A stretch of 35,352 nucleotides of DNA from Deltaproteobacteria bacterium YD0425bin51 (GCA_002753225.1 PDZS01000049.1:1-35352), one strand, 5' to 3'. Shown: positions 1 through 8,152, numbered from the stretch's first letter. Notes: generated from the sequence alone by a model not told the origin. A program made the numbers and translations.

Positions 1-284
1 TAAATATCTAAAATTTTAGGATTCACTTTATAAAAATAAAAATGTTAATGCAATATCTATGCACGTAACATCAGTTATCTAAGTCAATTAAATTAACTTT
101 CTTATAATCATACTGAATTCAAGGTTTATAATTGAACTTATGCTCTTGTTTGACAATATTATTTTATTTGTATCCTTCTTAGCTTTAAGTTTCATTATTA
201 ACTATCTTTCTGACGCTAAATTATGTTACCTATTACTATAATATATAAGTGATAACATAAATCAGGCTTATATTGCTTTTATTA
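1..284. other. AT-rich non-coding stretch at window start
   Basis: No open frame with a plausible ribosome binding site or recognisable product is visible here on either strand. The stretch is very AT-rich and ends at the promoter of the first gene. I see no hairpin followed by a T-run and no repeat array. Confidence 0.5.
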
Positions 285-314
285 TTGACACTTGAACCAC
301 ACTTTGTCTATAAT
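285..314 (+). promoter_or_regulatory. sigma-70-type promoter for the 82-aa coiled-coil gene
   Basis: TTGACA at 285-290 and TATAAT at 309-314, both perfect consensus hexamers, are separated by 18 bp. Transcription would start near 321, giving a leader of about 84 nt before the ATG at 405. In such an AT-rich background a TATAAT alone means little, but the paired consensus -35 makes this a good candidate. Confidence 0.7.
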
Positions 315-404
315 TTTTACTATAATATAAAAATAATTTTTTATTTATCCTTTCCATTTATCCTTCACATTTAAAAATCGATTTCTTTACATAGGAGATT
401 TGAT

Positions 405-653
405 ATGAGTAAACAAGATGCTTATTTTCAGAAGATTGAAGCCGAAATTGAAGAACAGACTGCAAGAATGCAACTTCTAAAAGCCAATGCTAAAAAAATG
501 ATAGCTGAAGGTAAAATTGGAGCTTACGAGGAAGCAGAAAAACTTGAGAAAAAGATTAAGAAAGCAAAAAAAATCCTTATAAATTTCAAAGATTCTAGCA
601 AAGATGCATGGCAAAACCTCACTAATTCAATAAAGGATATGTTCTCTAAATAA
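405..653 (+). CDS. small coiled-coil protein, sll1863-type stress-protein-like
   Basis: An 82-residue, highly charged, almost wholly helical protein with no signal peptide or membrane segment. Residues about 5-60 are rich in Glu, Lys and Ala with heptad-like spacing. The C-terminal part has an Asp-Ala-Trp-x2-Leu segment followed by a short amphipathic helix ending in Met-Phe-Ser-Lys. This layout resembles the short coiled-coil proteins annotated as sll1863-family stress-response proteins; I make that link by memory of the pattern, and no enzymatic function is implied. The ATG at 405 follows a good AGGAG about 8 nt upstream, and a strong sigma-70-type promoter lies at 285-314. It appears to be a single-gene unit. 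The gene is very likely real; the family call is moderate. Confidence 0.75.
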   Translation: MSKQDAYFQKIEAEIEEQTARMQLLKANAKKMIAEGKIGAYEEAEKLEKKIKKAKKILINFKDSSKDAWQNLTNSIKDMFSK

Positions 654-795
654 TTTTGGTTTTATAATTTCTCTTTTTGAAACAGACTTTTAGCTTTCTT
701 CCAATTTAAAACAGGAATATTAATAAATATACAATAAGTAAAAAATATATTAAAGATATTTCATGACTTAGGTAAGATGAGGAGTTAAATAACTT

Positions 796-1005
796 ATGAA
801 TATTAAAACTAATATTAAAGCAGGTATGTATTTAAAAGATTGTGACGAAGCTTGCCGCGCAGAAAGTATTAAGGAGATAGATTCTTGTAGAACTAAATTT
901 ATTGGTATGTTCCCAAATGCTGAACCTACTTTTATAATTAAATCTTGTCTGGATTTTCAAGCTGATACCCATAAGGAATGTATAAATAAATGTGAACGGA
1001 TTTGA
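796..1005 (+). CDS. small cytosolic protein with symmetric CX3C cysteine motifs
   Basis: A 69-residue protein that I do not recognise. It has six cysteines, at residues 16, 20, 31, 51, 62 and 66. Their spacing is a mirror image: C-x3-C-x10-C, then 19 residues, then C-x10-C-x3-C. There is no signal peptide or membrane segment. The two halves look helical, so an antiparallel hairpin could pair C16 with C66, C20 with C62 and C31 with C51, or the two CX3C pairs could hold a metal or Fe-S cluster. Both are inferences. The ATG at 796 is the only good start: an in-frame stop lies at 790-792 and a GGAG lies at 781-784. A clear promoter or terminator was not found. It stands alone between the coiled-coil gene and a convergent exported-protein gene. 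Confidence 0.7.
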   Translation: MNIKTNIKAGMYLKDCDEACRAESIKEIDSCRTKFIGMFPNAEPTFIIKSCLDFQADTHKECINKCERI

Positions 1006-1111
1006 TGCTTAAGTAACTTTAGATCAGAAGAAAAAACGCAATAATAAATATTGATAAGTCTCATTTTCAATAGTAAACAATTGAGCTACGATGTTGGAAG
1101 AATAGAATAAA

Positions 1112-1141
1112 AACAGGCGGAGTTAAATTACTCCGCCTGTT
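1112..1141 (-). terminator. rho-independent terminator of the exported GQAGV-protein gene
   Basis: A perfect 12-bp inverted repeat (1112-1123 with 1130-1141) is rich in GC in its middle and encloses a 6-nt loop. Read on the minus strand, the stem is followed by TTT and then further T-rich sequence. It lies 22 bp beyond the stop of the minus-strand gene at 1163. On the plus strand it could also slow readthrough from the 69-aa gene, but the T-run there is poor. Confidence 0.85.
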
Positions 1142-1162
1142 AGATTATTTGTATTTTTATTA

Positions 1163-1630
1163 CTATTTCAGAACTTTCATGTTAACTTTTCCGCTGTTTA
1201 ATTTAAGAGTAGTTGTTCCTACATTTAAAGTTCCAAGATTGGTTTTTGCGCCAGCAGTATCTAAACCCATTTTTATTGAAGGAATATTTTCTACAACTAT
1301 TGTTGTCTGTGGAAGACCAATTCCTATTACTGTATCACCATTTACGTTTTTAATTTCAAGAACCATATCTTTTGTTGTTGCGCCAACTCTGATATGCATA
1401 CCATCTGCTGTTGCATCAGTCATGTCCATTGACATACCTAAATCACTTCCACCAAAAGATAGACTGGAAACCTTTAAGTTAATATCGATTGCTTCTTCAA
1501 TTCCAATGCTTACTCCTGCTTGACCTGATACATTCTCCATTGCTTTGTCATCAATTGACTCTAATGCAAATACTGACATAGGAACCATAATAAATGCTAC
1601 TGCTACTATTAATCTAATTAGTTTTTTCAT
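1163..1630 (-). CDS. exported beta-rich protein with N-terminal GQAGV motif
   Basis: A 155-residue protein with a classical signal peptide (Lys-Lys start, hydrophobic core, likely cut after Val-Phe-Ala near residue 22). The mature protein opens with a segment containing Met-x2-Val-Ser-Gly-Gln-Ala-Gly-Val. That motif is common at the start of small secreted or surface proteins in Gram-negatives (the DUF6160/FilA-like group). The rest alternates hydrophobic and polar residues with many Gly, Thr and Val and no Cys, consistent with beta structure. The ATG at 1630 follows AAGGAG. A sigma-54-type promoter lies about 70 bp upstream and a strong terminator closes the gene, so it is a monocistronic regulated unit. 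Its function is unknown; a surface, matrix or pilus-associated role is inferred from the family only. Confidence 0.8.
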   Translation of the reverse strand: MKKLIRLIVAVAFIMVPMSVFALESIDDKAMENVSGQAGVSIGIEEAIDINLKVSSLSFGGSDLGMSMDMTDATADGMHIRVGATTKDMVLEIKNVNGDTVIGIGLPQTTIVVENIPSIKMGLDTAGAKTNLGTLNVGTTTLKLNSGKVNMKVLK

Positions 1631-1700
1631 AATTTTTTCTCCTTAAATTTGTTTATTGTTATTTTATTATTGTTTACTTTATTGTTTAGCTTGGAATATA

Positions 1701-1716
1701 GCAAGCCTCATGCCAA
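1701..1716 (-). promoter_or_regulatory. sigma-54 (RpoN) promoter for the exported GQAGV-protein gene
   Basis: Read on the minus strand the element is TTGGCATGAGGCTTGC. The GG (-24) and GC (-12) dinucleotides are separated by exactly 10 bp, matching the TTGGCA-N6-TTGC core of RpoN promoters. Transcription would start near 1689, leaving about 60 nt of leader before the ATG at 1630. It would need an enhancer-binding activator, which is not encoded in the window. Confidence 0.8.
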
Positions 1717-2390
1717 GATATTTAATTGTATGATTTGATTGATAATACTTGTTAAGCTATACAGGAAATAGGTTGAAAATCCTTGCAACATTAGTTACAT
1801 ATTGATGAATGATTTTTTTATTCAGATGCTTTACAATAAGTTATGACGCTACGTGTCAATTTGTGTTTACTATGCAACTTTATATAGGGGTATATGAATA
1901 AAAATAAACTTGTAGCTATTATTCAAAGGATTTTAAGAACTGAAATTACCTTAGCTTTCTTTTACAAATAAGCTAGCAAGAGCTTGAGACACTTTTTGTC
2001 TGTATAAAAAGATGGACTGGATAACAGATGAGTAGATTATTTGAATTATTGAAACTTTAAATTTTTAATCTGCGATGTTTGGAGTTTTTCAAATTTTGAC
2101 AATTTTTAGAGACAGTGCAGGTGAAAATCAATAAAAAAAAATATTCAGAACTGTTTGAAAATATCGACAAATCCATTACTAAATTCTTGACATAATCAAT
2201 AAGTAAAGGCATCAGGTAGTGTTAGTTTAGACTTACCTAGCTAAGTCATCTATCAGGAACGTCTGTGCAAAGTAACTATCATTTGAAATGGGTAAAACGG
2301 TATAAACTATGACTATAAGTTAAATAGCAAACAAAAACCATGAATAACTATTTCCAAATCACAAATCAACATTAAAAGTTACAGATTTTA
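1717..2390. other. long intergenic region without a supported gene
   Basis: About 670 bp between the sigma-54 promoter and the end of the type II secretion operon. It contains only short open frames, for example a 25-codon frame starting near 1893, with no recognisable product. A weak 6-bp hairpin (2230-2235 with 2242-2247) lacks a T-run. Activator sites for the sigma-54 promoter might lie in its first 200 bp, but I could not identify any repeated motif. Confidence 0.4.
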
Positions 2391-3119
2391 TTATGGTTTT
2401 AGTTTAGGTATGGCAGTAATCGTAGTTCGCCAAGTAATTTTATCAAAATAAAAAAGATCAAACCATAGCCAATAGAAACTATTCGCATTTACAAAGGAAT
2501 ATCCATCTTGATAATCATCAAATTTATCGTAAGAATCTGCAAAAATAAGCACATCATCCCATGGATCATCGTTTCCTCTATTATCATATCCAACAACAAC
2601 AACCCAATGTCCTGTTAAATAAGCCCATTCTACGATTGTTGGAATTCCCTTTTTAATATTTTCCTCAAGTTTCTTAAGAGCAGAACCGTCTGCTTTATCT
2701 TCAAATTCAATTTTAACATTAAAACCATATTTTTTTAACCAGTTAACCATTTCGTCAGGTTTTGTACCTGGTTTTCCTCCTTGTTTTAAAATATCCATGC
2801 TTCGCGTACCGACTTCTCGAGATATTCTCATCTCAGTTTCTTTATTTTCTTCAATTCCTGTTAATCCATAAAACTTTGATAAAGCTAAAAGAGCTGCAGG
2901 ACCACAAGTATATTCAGTAGTCTGTTGATATCCTTTTAATGCTTTAATAAACCAAAAACCTTTTTCATTAATCATTTTTTCAGATTCAAACTTAGGAAAC
3001 CAGTTTATTCTTTTACAGTTATTTGGTGATTTATTGTTTTTGTAGCCTGGCACTAAATTAAATTTACTCGAACAAGAAATTATAAAAAGTGATAATAAAA
3101 TGAAGAATATTTTTTTCAT
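2391..3119 (-). CDS. C39-like cysteine peptidase lipoprotein
   Basis: A 242-residue protein when started at the ATG at 3119. That start gives a clean lipoprotein signal (Lys-Lys, hydrophobic core, Ile-Ile-Ser-Cys lipobox with Cys16); an upstream extension to 3194 would bury the signal and is rejected. The mature part resembles peptidase family C39/papain-like domains. It has a Tyr-Thr-Cys-Gly-Pro-Ala catalytic-Cys motif (Cys72), a Gly-His-Trp-Val-Val-Val-Val-Gly-Tyr segment (His171) and a downstream Ala-Asp (Asp195). So Cys, His and Asp are all present and activity is plausible. It would be anchored in the periplasm or outer membrane. It lies 20 bp after yidD and is the last gene of the gspCDE run. 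A role in processing exported proteins or peptides is inferred from position only. Confidence 0.8.
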   Translation of the reverse strand: MKKIFFILLSLFIISCSSKFNLVPGYKNNKSPNNCKRINWFPKFESEKMINEKGFWFIKALKGYQQTTEYTCGPAALLALSKFYGLTGIEENKETEMRISREVGTRSMDILKQGGKPGTKPDEMVNWLKKYGFNVKIEFEDKADGSALKKLEENIKKGIPTIVEWAYLTGHWVVVVGYDNRGNDDPWDDVLIFADSYDKFDDYQDGYSFVNANSFYWLWFDLFYFDKITWRTTITAIPKLKP

Positions 3120-3214
3120 AAATATCGATCCCATTTTTTTAAATATCAAGATATATCGCTTCGTTTGGAACTGAAAAAAACTAAAAAATACCATAGGTCT
3201 GTTATAGTCTATAC

Positions 3215-3565
3215 TTATTTTGTGAGTATTTTATTGTTTTTTACAGGGTCATAACAATACCATTTTTTATCTTTTACCTCCCAAATTGAAGGGGAAAGAT
3301 TTACTTCATCTCTTCCACATCTAAGTAGCCTGTCACAAGCTATAATCCAGCCAATAAAAAAACCATTTTTATTTATTGCCTCTTTTGCATATTGAGAGCA
3401 GCTAGGATACATAGGGCATCTGTTGCCGTCTATTTTTGAGATAAATTTTTGATAAAACTTAATAGGATATGGTGTAGGATTTTCTTCCGCAAAAGCAAAT
3501 GTATTTAAAAAGACAAGTAAAATTATAATTATTTTATCTATGAGTAACTCGTAAGACCTCTTCAA
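3215..3565 (-). CDS. yidD: YidD-like membrane protein insertion efficiency factor
   Basis: A 116-residue protein carrying the YidD core: Tyr-Gln-Lys-x-Ile-Ser, Cys-Pro-Met-Tyr-Pro-Ser-Cys-Ser-Gln-Tyr, a Gly-x4-Gly segment and Arg-Leu-Leu-Arg-Cys. Family members help YidC insert membrane proteins. Usual YidD proteins are about 70-90 residues; this one has an extra N-terminal hydrophobic stretch (residues about 8-28) that looks like a signal peptide or anchor. There is no ATG in the first half, so the start is taken as the TTG at 3565, with AAGGAA about 10 nt upstream. This start lies inside gspE and overlaps it by 32 bp, so translation is probably coupled. The position is unusual, because yidD normally sits with rpmH, rnpA and yidC. 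Confidence 0.85.
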   Translation of the reverse strand: MKRSYELLIDKIIIILLVFLNTFAFAEENPTPYPIKFYQKFISKIDGNRCPMYPSCSQYAKEAINKNGFFIGWIIACDRLLRCGRDEVNLSPSIWEVKDKKWYCYDPVKNNKILTK

Positions 3566-5264
3566 TAGTTGTAATTCCTTCTAAAATTTTTTGAATTCCA
3601 TCTTGATGCAAAGTTATCATATTTTGATTTAATGCTTCTTGTTTTATTTGGTTTGAATCAAAAGTCTTTAAGATTAGACTCTTTAAATTATTATCCATTA
3701 AAAGAATTTCAAATACTCCTCTTCTCCCTCTATAACCTGTATTAAAACATTTCTGGCAGCCTTTTGCATTGTATATGTTTATGTTTTCAGCAACTTCAGA
3801 AGTTATACCCAAAACTTCCAGAGCTATTTTATCAGGAATATAAGCTGCTTTACAATCTGGGCAAAGTAGTCTTATTAATCTTTGTGCTAATACTGCAATT
3901 AAAGAAGAAGAAATTAAAAAAGGTTCTATACCAATATCTACAAGTCTAGTTATTGCGCTTGCTGAATCATTTGTATGAAGAGTTGAAAAAACTAAATGTC
4001 CGGTTAATGCAGATTGAACTGCTATCTCTGCTGTTTCTTGATCTCGTATTTCACCAACTAATATAACATCAGGGTCTTGTCGAACAATTGATCTTAGACC
4101 TCTTGCAAAGGTAAGCTCAATTTTTGAGTTTACTTGTATCTGGCTAATTCCTGGTATTTGATACTCAACAGGATCTTCGATTGTAATAATATTTATATCT
4201 GGAGTATTAATAGTAGTCAGCATTGCATACAGGGTGGTTGTCTTTCCGCTTCCAGTAGGACCTGTAACTAAAATTATACCATTTGGCGATTTGATCAAAG
4301 TTTCAATTAAATTAATCTTTTCAGGTGAAAGTCCAAAATCTGAAAGCTTAAATAATTTTCCAGATTTATTTAAAAGCCTCATTACTACTCTTTCCCCAAA
4401 AGAAGTAGGGAGGGTTGACACTCTGACGTCAATACCTTGATCTCCAATTTTAACATCAAAGCGACCATCTTGAGGTAAACGTTTTTCTGCTATATTAAGC
4501 TTTGACATAACTTTTATTCTTGAAATCAAAGCTGATTGTATCCATTTAGGTGGAGTTAGGAGGTCGTATAAAATACCATCCACTCTATATCTTACCTTAA
4601 AACCATTTTGGTAAGGCTCTATGTGAATATCGCTTGCACGCTCTTTAACTGACTGGGAAATAACATGATTAACCAGCTTAATAATTGGAGCGTCGCTGGT
4701 GTCATCCAAAAGGTCTGCTGTATCTTCTATTTCGCTTATAATACCGCTTACATTTTCCTCAACTTCCATATCCTGAACTAGCTGTTCAGCAGAATCTCTT
4801 CCCAAGTCATATGCAATATTTATGGAAGAAAGGATTTCCGACTTTTTTGAAAGTATTACGTGAAAATCATCTATATTAAGGAATCTTAAAATGTCATCCA
4901 AAGGCTGGAAACATGTTGGATCATTTATGGCAATAACATACTCATTAATTTTTTCTTCTTTCCCTTTAGCTTTATCGCCTGCATGGCGTTTTAAAGGAAT
5001 CATAATATACTTTTTAAGAAACTGTATTGGTATATTAGGAGTAAATTCGCTGCTGATATTTTCCATGGGAATTTTAGGCCATATAGGAATATCATAATAG
5101 AAGCTAAGAGCAACAAGAAGCTGAGTTTCGGTAATAAACTTCTTTTCAACAAGAATCTGCCCTATATTTCCACCCTTTTCATTTTTTATCTTCTGTGCTT
5201 CAGCAAAATCTTTTTCAGAAACACCGAATGAATCTCTAAGAATTTGAGTAAGACTAGTTCTCAT
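3534..5264 (-). CDS. gspE: type II secretion ATPase GspE
   Basis: A 576-residue cytoplasmic hexameric ATPase that powers pseudopilus assembly at the inner membrane. The N-terminal 150 residues form the GspE/PilB N domain that docks on GspL. The core has Walker A at 335-343 (Gly-Pro-Thr-Gly-Ser-Gly-Lys-Thr-Thr), an Asp box at 361-368, Walker B at 401-408 (Val-Gly-Glu-Ile-Arg-Asp) and a His box at 424-433. A four-cysteine zinc module (Cys468, 471, 503, 506) is intact and typical of GspE/PilB. The length is normal. The ATG at 5264 lies 14 bp after gspD; the nearest purine-rich site is inside the gspD tail, suggesting coupling. The gspC-gspD neighbours favour GspE over PilB. Confidence 0.93.
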   Translation of the reverse strand: MRTSLTQILRDSFGVSEKDFAEAQKIKNEKGGNIGQILVEKKFITETQLLVALSFYYDIPIWPKIPMENISSEFTPNIPIQFLKKYIMIPLKRHAGDKAKGKEEKINEYVIAINDPTCFQPLDDILRFLNIDDFHVILSKKSEILSSINIAYDLGRDSAEQLVQDMEVEENVSGIISEIEDTADLLDDTSDAPIIKLVNHVISQSVKERASDIHIEPYQNGFKVRYRVDGILYDLLTPPKWIQSALISRIKVMSKLNIAEKRLPQDGRFDVKIGDQGIDVRVSTLPTSFGERVVMRLLNKSGKLFKLSDFGLSPEKINLIETLIKSPNGIILVTGPTGSGKTTTLYAMLTTINTPDINIITIEDPVEYQIPGISQIQVNSKIELTFARGLRSIVRQDPDVILVGEIRDQETAEIAVQSALTGHLVFSTLHTNDSASAITRLVDIGIEPFLISSSLIAVLAQRLIRLLCPDCKAAYIPDKIALEVLGITSEVAENINIYNAKGCQKCFNTGYRGRRGVFEILLMDNNLKSLILKTFDSNQIKQEALNQNMITLHQDGIQKILEGITTIEEVLRVTHR

Positions 5265-5278
5265 AAATATACTATAAA

Positions 5279-7264
5279 TTATTTCCTTTTAAACATAGGC
5301 TTTTCATACAGTTTTATATTACTTTCTTCCAGCTTTTCCAATGAACCTCTTTTTTCTTTATATATATTAACTGCATCTTTAGGATTTTTAATTACATGAG
5401 GAGTTATAAATACAAAGAGGTTGGTTTTTTCACTTGATTGAGAAGCATATTTGAAAAGCCATCCAAAAGCAGGTATATCTCCAAGACATGGAACCTTGTT
5501 TTGTGTTTTTGTAAAACTATCATCAATAAGTCCGCCAATTACAACTGTATTCTTATCATTTACTATTACTCCAGTATTTATTGTTCGTTTCAATGTAGTA
5601 GGCTGAGTTGCTCCTGTTACTGCTGTAGACAATTGGTCAACTTTTGTAACTTCCTGAGATATCTTTAATTTAATTACTCCGTCTTTACTAATTTGTGGTG
5701 TTAATTTAAGTGAGATACCAACATCTTTGTATTCATAAGTGTTATAAGTTTCAGAACTGGATGTTGTTCCTGATTTAGTTAAGTATGGAATATTTTTACC
5801 CACAGTAATAATTGCTTCCTGGTTATCCATGGTTAAAATTTGAGGGGTTGAAAGGATATTTACATTTTTATCTTTCCGTAATGACTGAATAACAGCAGCA
5901 AGACTTGGGAATGTAATATCTCCAATTTTAAGCGGTTGGCTTAAAATACCAAGTGTAAATCCAGGCGGGAATGAGCCAACTGTTGCTGGAGCATCTTTGG
6001 TTGGAGTTGGTAAAAATTTCCCAATATTTCCAAATGTGCTGTCCCCGCCTCCGCCAAATCCACTTCCAATTCCTCCATTTTGTGCGCTGTCGCCAAGATA
6101 TGTTTTCCCCATAACTTGCCATTCTGTACCAAGAGATATTCCTTTATCTACATTTACTTCCATAATTAAACATTCAATATAAACCATAGGTCTTGGAATA
6201 TCTAACTTTTTAATAATATCTTCAATAGCTGCAAAATCATCTTTTTCAGCAGTTATAATTATGCTGTTGGTAGATTTATCAGCTGTGATTTTAATTTTGT
6301 CAGAAATAATAGGTGCTTTTCCTTTACTTGCTGCATCTCCTCCTTTTGCAGGCATTTCTTGCAATACTTTAGCCAGTTCTTCTGCGTTTGCATGCTCTAA
6401 ATAATATACCTGTATTCTAGATTTTCCTTGAGGGGTTTGTTTATCTAACATTTTTATTACATTTCTAATTTTTCCTGTATTATCCTCACTAGCAAGAACA
6501 ATAATTGTATTTGTCCGCTCATCTGCAACAAGTTGAATTTCAGAAAGATCTGATAAACTTCTTTGTTGAGGTTTTTGTCCAATCTTAAAAACAGAACTTA
6601 AAATAGTAACTATTTTATTAGCATCAGCAAATTCAATAGGAAATAATGTTATTTCCTGGCCAACTCCTGCAACATCAACAGTTCTTAAAATTTTAATAAG
6701 TCTATGAATATTAGTCTGGGTATCTGTTACTATTAGCATGTTTGTTGGCAAATATTCTAATAGGACACTATTTTTAGAAATCAGAGGGGAAAATAATCTT
6801 TTTATTTCAGCAGGATTTGCGTATTTTAATGAAATTACTTGGGTAACAACACTATCATCTGGTGAGGATGATTCTTCTCTTAGCATAGTTTCAATACTTT
6901 TAGTTCTGGCTGATTGAGCAGGAATTATTTTTATAACCTTTCCAGTTTCAACTGCTGCAAAATCATGTACTTCTAAAACAGACTCAAATACCTTGTAAGC
7001 TTCTTCAACAGAAATTTTGTCAGGAGAAATAATTGTTACTTTACCTTTTACTCTATTGTCCACAACAAAATTCTTTCCTGTCAGTTCGCTTATAAACTTT
7101 ATAAAAACATTTATATCTACATTGTTAAAATCAATAGATATAAATCTTTCAGAGGTTTTTGGTGTTGTGGAATCTTTGCTTGAAGCTGCAAAAGCATTAG
7201 ATAATTCAAATAACACAATTATAGTTAATAATATAAATCTGATAATAATTTTGTATGATTTCAT
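5279..7264 (-). CDS. gspD: type II secretion system secretin GspD
   Basis: A 661-residue outer-membrane secretin. A signal peptide of about 27 residues (cut after Ala-Phe-Ala) is followed by the N0 domain (about 40-110), three N1-N3 type repeats (about 135-330) and the secretin pore domain (about 350-620). The conserved end of the secretin, Val-Pro-x-Leu-Gly-Asp-Ile-Pro-x-Phe-Gly-x-Leu-Phe, is present. A Gly-rich loop sits near residues 395-410 inside the secretin domain. The charged C-terminal tail after the beta domain could bind a pilotin. The start overlaps the gspC stop by 4 bp (ATGA), indicating translational coupling. Length and domain order are normal for GspD. Confidence 0.94.
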   Translation of the reverse strand: MKSYKIIIRFILLTIIVLFELSNAFAASSKDSTTPKTSERFISIDFNNVDINVFIKFISELTGKNFVVDNRVKGKVTIISPDKISVEEAYKVFESVLEVHDFAAVETGKVIKIIPAQSARTKSIETMLREESSSPDDSVVTQVISLKYANPAEIKRLFSPLISKNSVLLEYLPTNMLIVTDTQTNIHRLIKILRTVDVAGVGQEITLFPIEFADANKIVTILSSVFKIGQKPQQRSLSDLSEIQLVADERTNTIIVLASEDNTGKIRNVIKMLDKQTPQGKSRIQVYYLEHANAEELAKVLQEMPAKGGDAASKGKAPIISDKIKITADKSTNSIIITAEKDDFAAIEDIIKKLDIPRPMVYIECLIMEVNVDKGISLGTEWQVMGKTYLGDSAQNGGIGSGFGGGGDSTFGNIGKFLPTPTKDAPATVGSFPPGFTLGILSQPLKIGDITFPSLAAVIQSLRKDKNVNILSTPQILTMDNQEAIITVGKNIPYLTKSGTTSSSETYNTYEYKDVGISLKLTPQISKDGVIKLKISQEVTKVDQLSTAVTGATQPTTLKRTINTGVIVNDKNTVVIGGLIDDSFTKTQNKVPCLGDIPAFGWLFKYASQSSEKTNLFVFITPHVIKNPKDAVNIYKEKRGSLEKLEESNIKLYEKPMFKRK

Positions 7265-8139
7265 TCTATTTTTAACTCCAATGTTTTTTGTTCGCCTCGC
7301 CTCATTATTTGCAAACTCATATTAGAAGATGTAGCTAAGTTTTCATACAGTTTAGCTGCCTCTTCTAAGGATGTTATTGGTTTTCCATTAATTCCTGATA
7401 TAATATCTCTATTTTTAAGTCCAACTTTGCGGAATAGAGAACTAGGGTTTATATTTGTTAAAATAAGACCTTCTGGTTTTCCATTTACATAGTTTGGTGT
7501 TATCTTTGCTTGCTGCATTAAATTTGAATCTTTCATAAGCTCAGTAAGTTGGGAACGGCTTATCGTATTTTCTGCAAGTACCTCAGGATCATTACTTGTA
7601 TTTTTATAGGGTTCAGATTCTGAAGAAGATGTTGTTTTTTTATTTTGACCAGCAGCAGCCTTAATGGATTCATCATCCATCTCCAATATTTCATCTTTTC
7701 CATCAACTAGCAATACAACTTTTCCTCTTATGATCATTTTTACAACTGCATTTTGGATACTATCACCCATTCTATATATATTTTGCTGTTTATCTTTTGA
7801 ATCTTCAATAATAGCATATGCGTTTTCAGCATCACCTGTTACTGTTCCCCATAATTTCAATTTTAGCTCTGTCTGTTTTAAAGCTTCGACATCTATTTGC
7901 TTTGCAGCAGTCTGTTGTTCTTTTGTTTTGGTCTTAAAAATATTGCGGTCAACAATAACTTTATAATAATTAAATGGTCGTGCAGCATCATCTTTTATAT
8001 AGACCACAGGCTTATTAGGAATATTTGAAAGATAGATAGGATCAAGAGATATTGTTATTATCTTGTAGAAAAATTTTACACTAAAAAAAACTATGGCAGT
8101 TATAAAAAAAATGTCTGTTATTATAAAATATCTTTTCAT
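7261..8139 (-). CDS. gspC: type II secretion inner-membrane protein GspC with PDZ domain
   Basis: A 292-residue bitopic protein: a short cytoplasmic N-terminus, one membrane helix at about 7-28, the periplasmic homology region at about 55-145 (which in GspC contacts the GspD N0 domain), a Ser/Lys/Glu-rich linker at about 160-190, and a C-terminal PDZ domain at about 205-290. GspC links the secretin to the inner-membrane platform and helps choose substrates. It is the first gene of the gspC-D-E-yidD-C39 unit. The other platform and pseudopilin genes (gspF-M) are not in the window and must lie elsewhere. The ATG at 8139 has only a weak ribosome binding site and lies at the edge of a perfect 15-bp palindrome. 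Confidence 0.88.
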   Translation of the reverse strand: MKRYFIITDIFFITAIVFFSVKFFYKIITISLDPIYLSNIPNKPVVYIKDDAARPFNYYKVIVDRNIFKTKTKEQQTAAKQIDVEALKQTELKLKLWGTVTGDAENAYAIIEDSKDKQQNIYRMGDSIQNAVVKMIIRGKVVLLVDGKDEILEMDDESIKAAAGQNKKTTSSSESEPYKNTSNDPEVLAENTISRSQLTELMKDSNLMQQAKITPNYVNGKPEGLILTNINPSSLFRKVGLKNRDIISGINGKPITSLEEAAKLYENLATSSNMSLQIMRRGEQKTLELKIE

Positions 8140-8152
8140 AAGACTGTCTTAT
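8138..8152. repeat. 15-bp palindrome at the gspC start codon
   Basis: ATAAGAC-T-GTCTTAT is a perfect 7-bp inverted repeat around one base. It overlaps the gspC ATG. As RNA it has too small a loop to fold fully, so a protein operator is at least as likely as a start-masking hairpin. It may also be chance in AT-rich DNA. Confidence 0.35.

Noticed and set aside
1149..1523. Plus-strand open frame opposite the GQAGV-protein gene
   Set aside because: It is the antisense of a gene with a signal peptide, promoter and terminator on the other strand; it has no start signals of its own.
2187..2192. Isolated TTGACA in the long intergenic region
   Set aside because: No acceptable -10 hexamer follows at 16-18 bp, and no gene starts downstream on the plus strand.
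2230..2247. 6-bp hairpin in the intergenic region
   Set aside because: The stem is short and AT-rich with no T-run; it is expected by chance.
3764..3949. Plus-strand short frames inside gspE, gspD and the kinases
   Set aside because: These are shadow frames of well-supported conserved genes.
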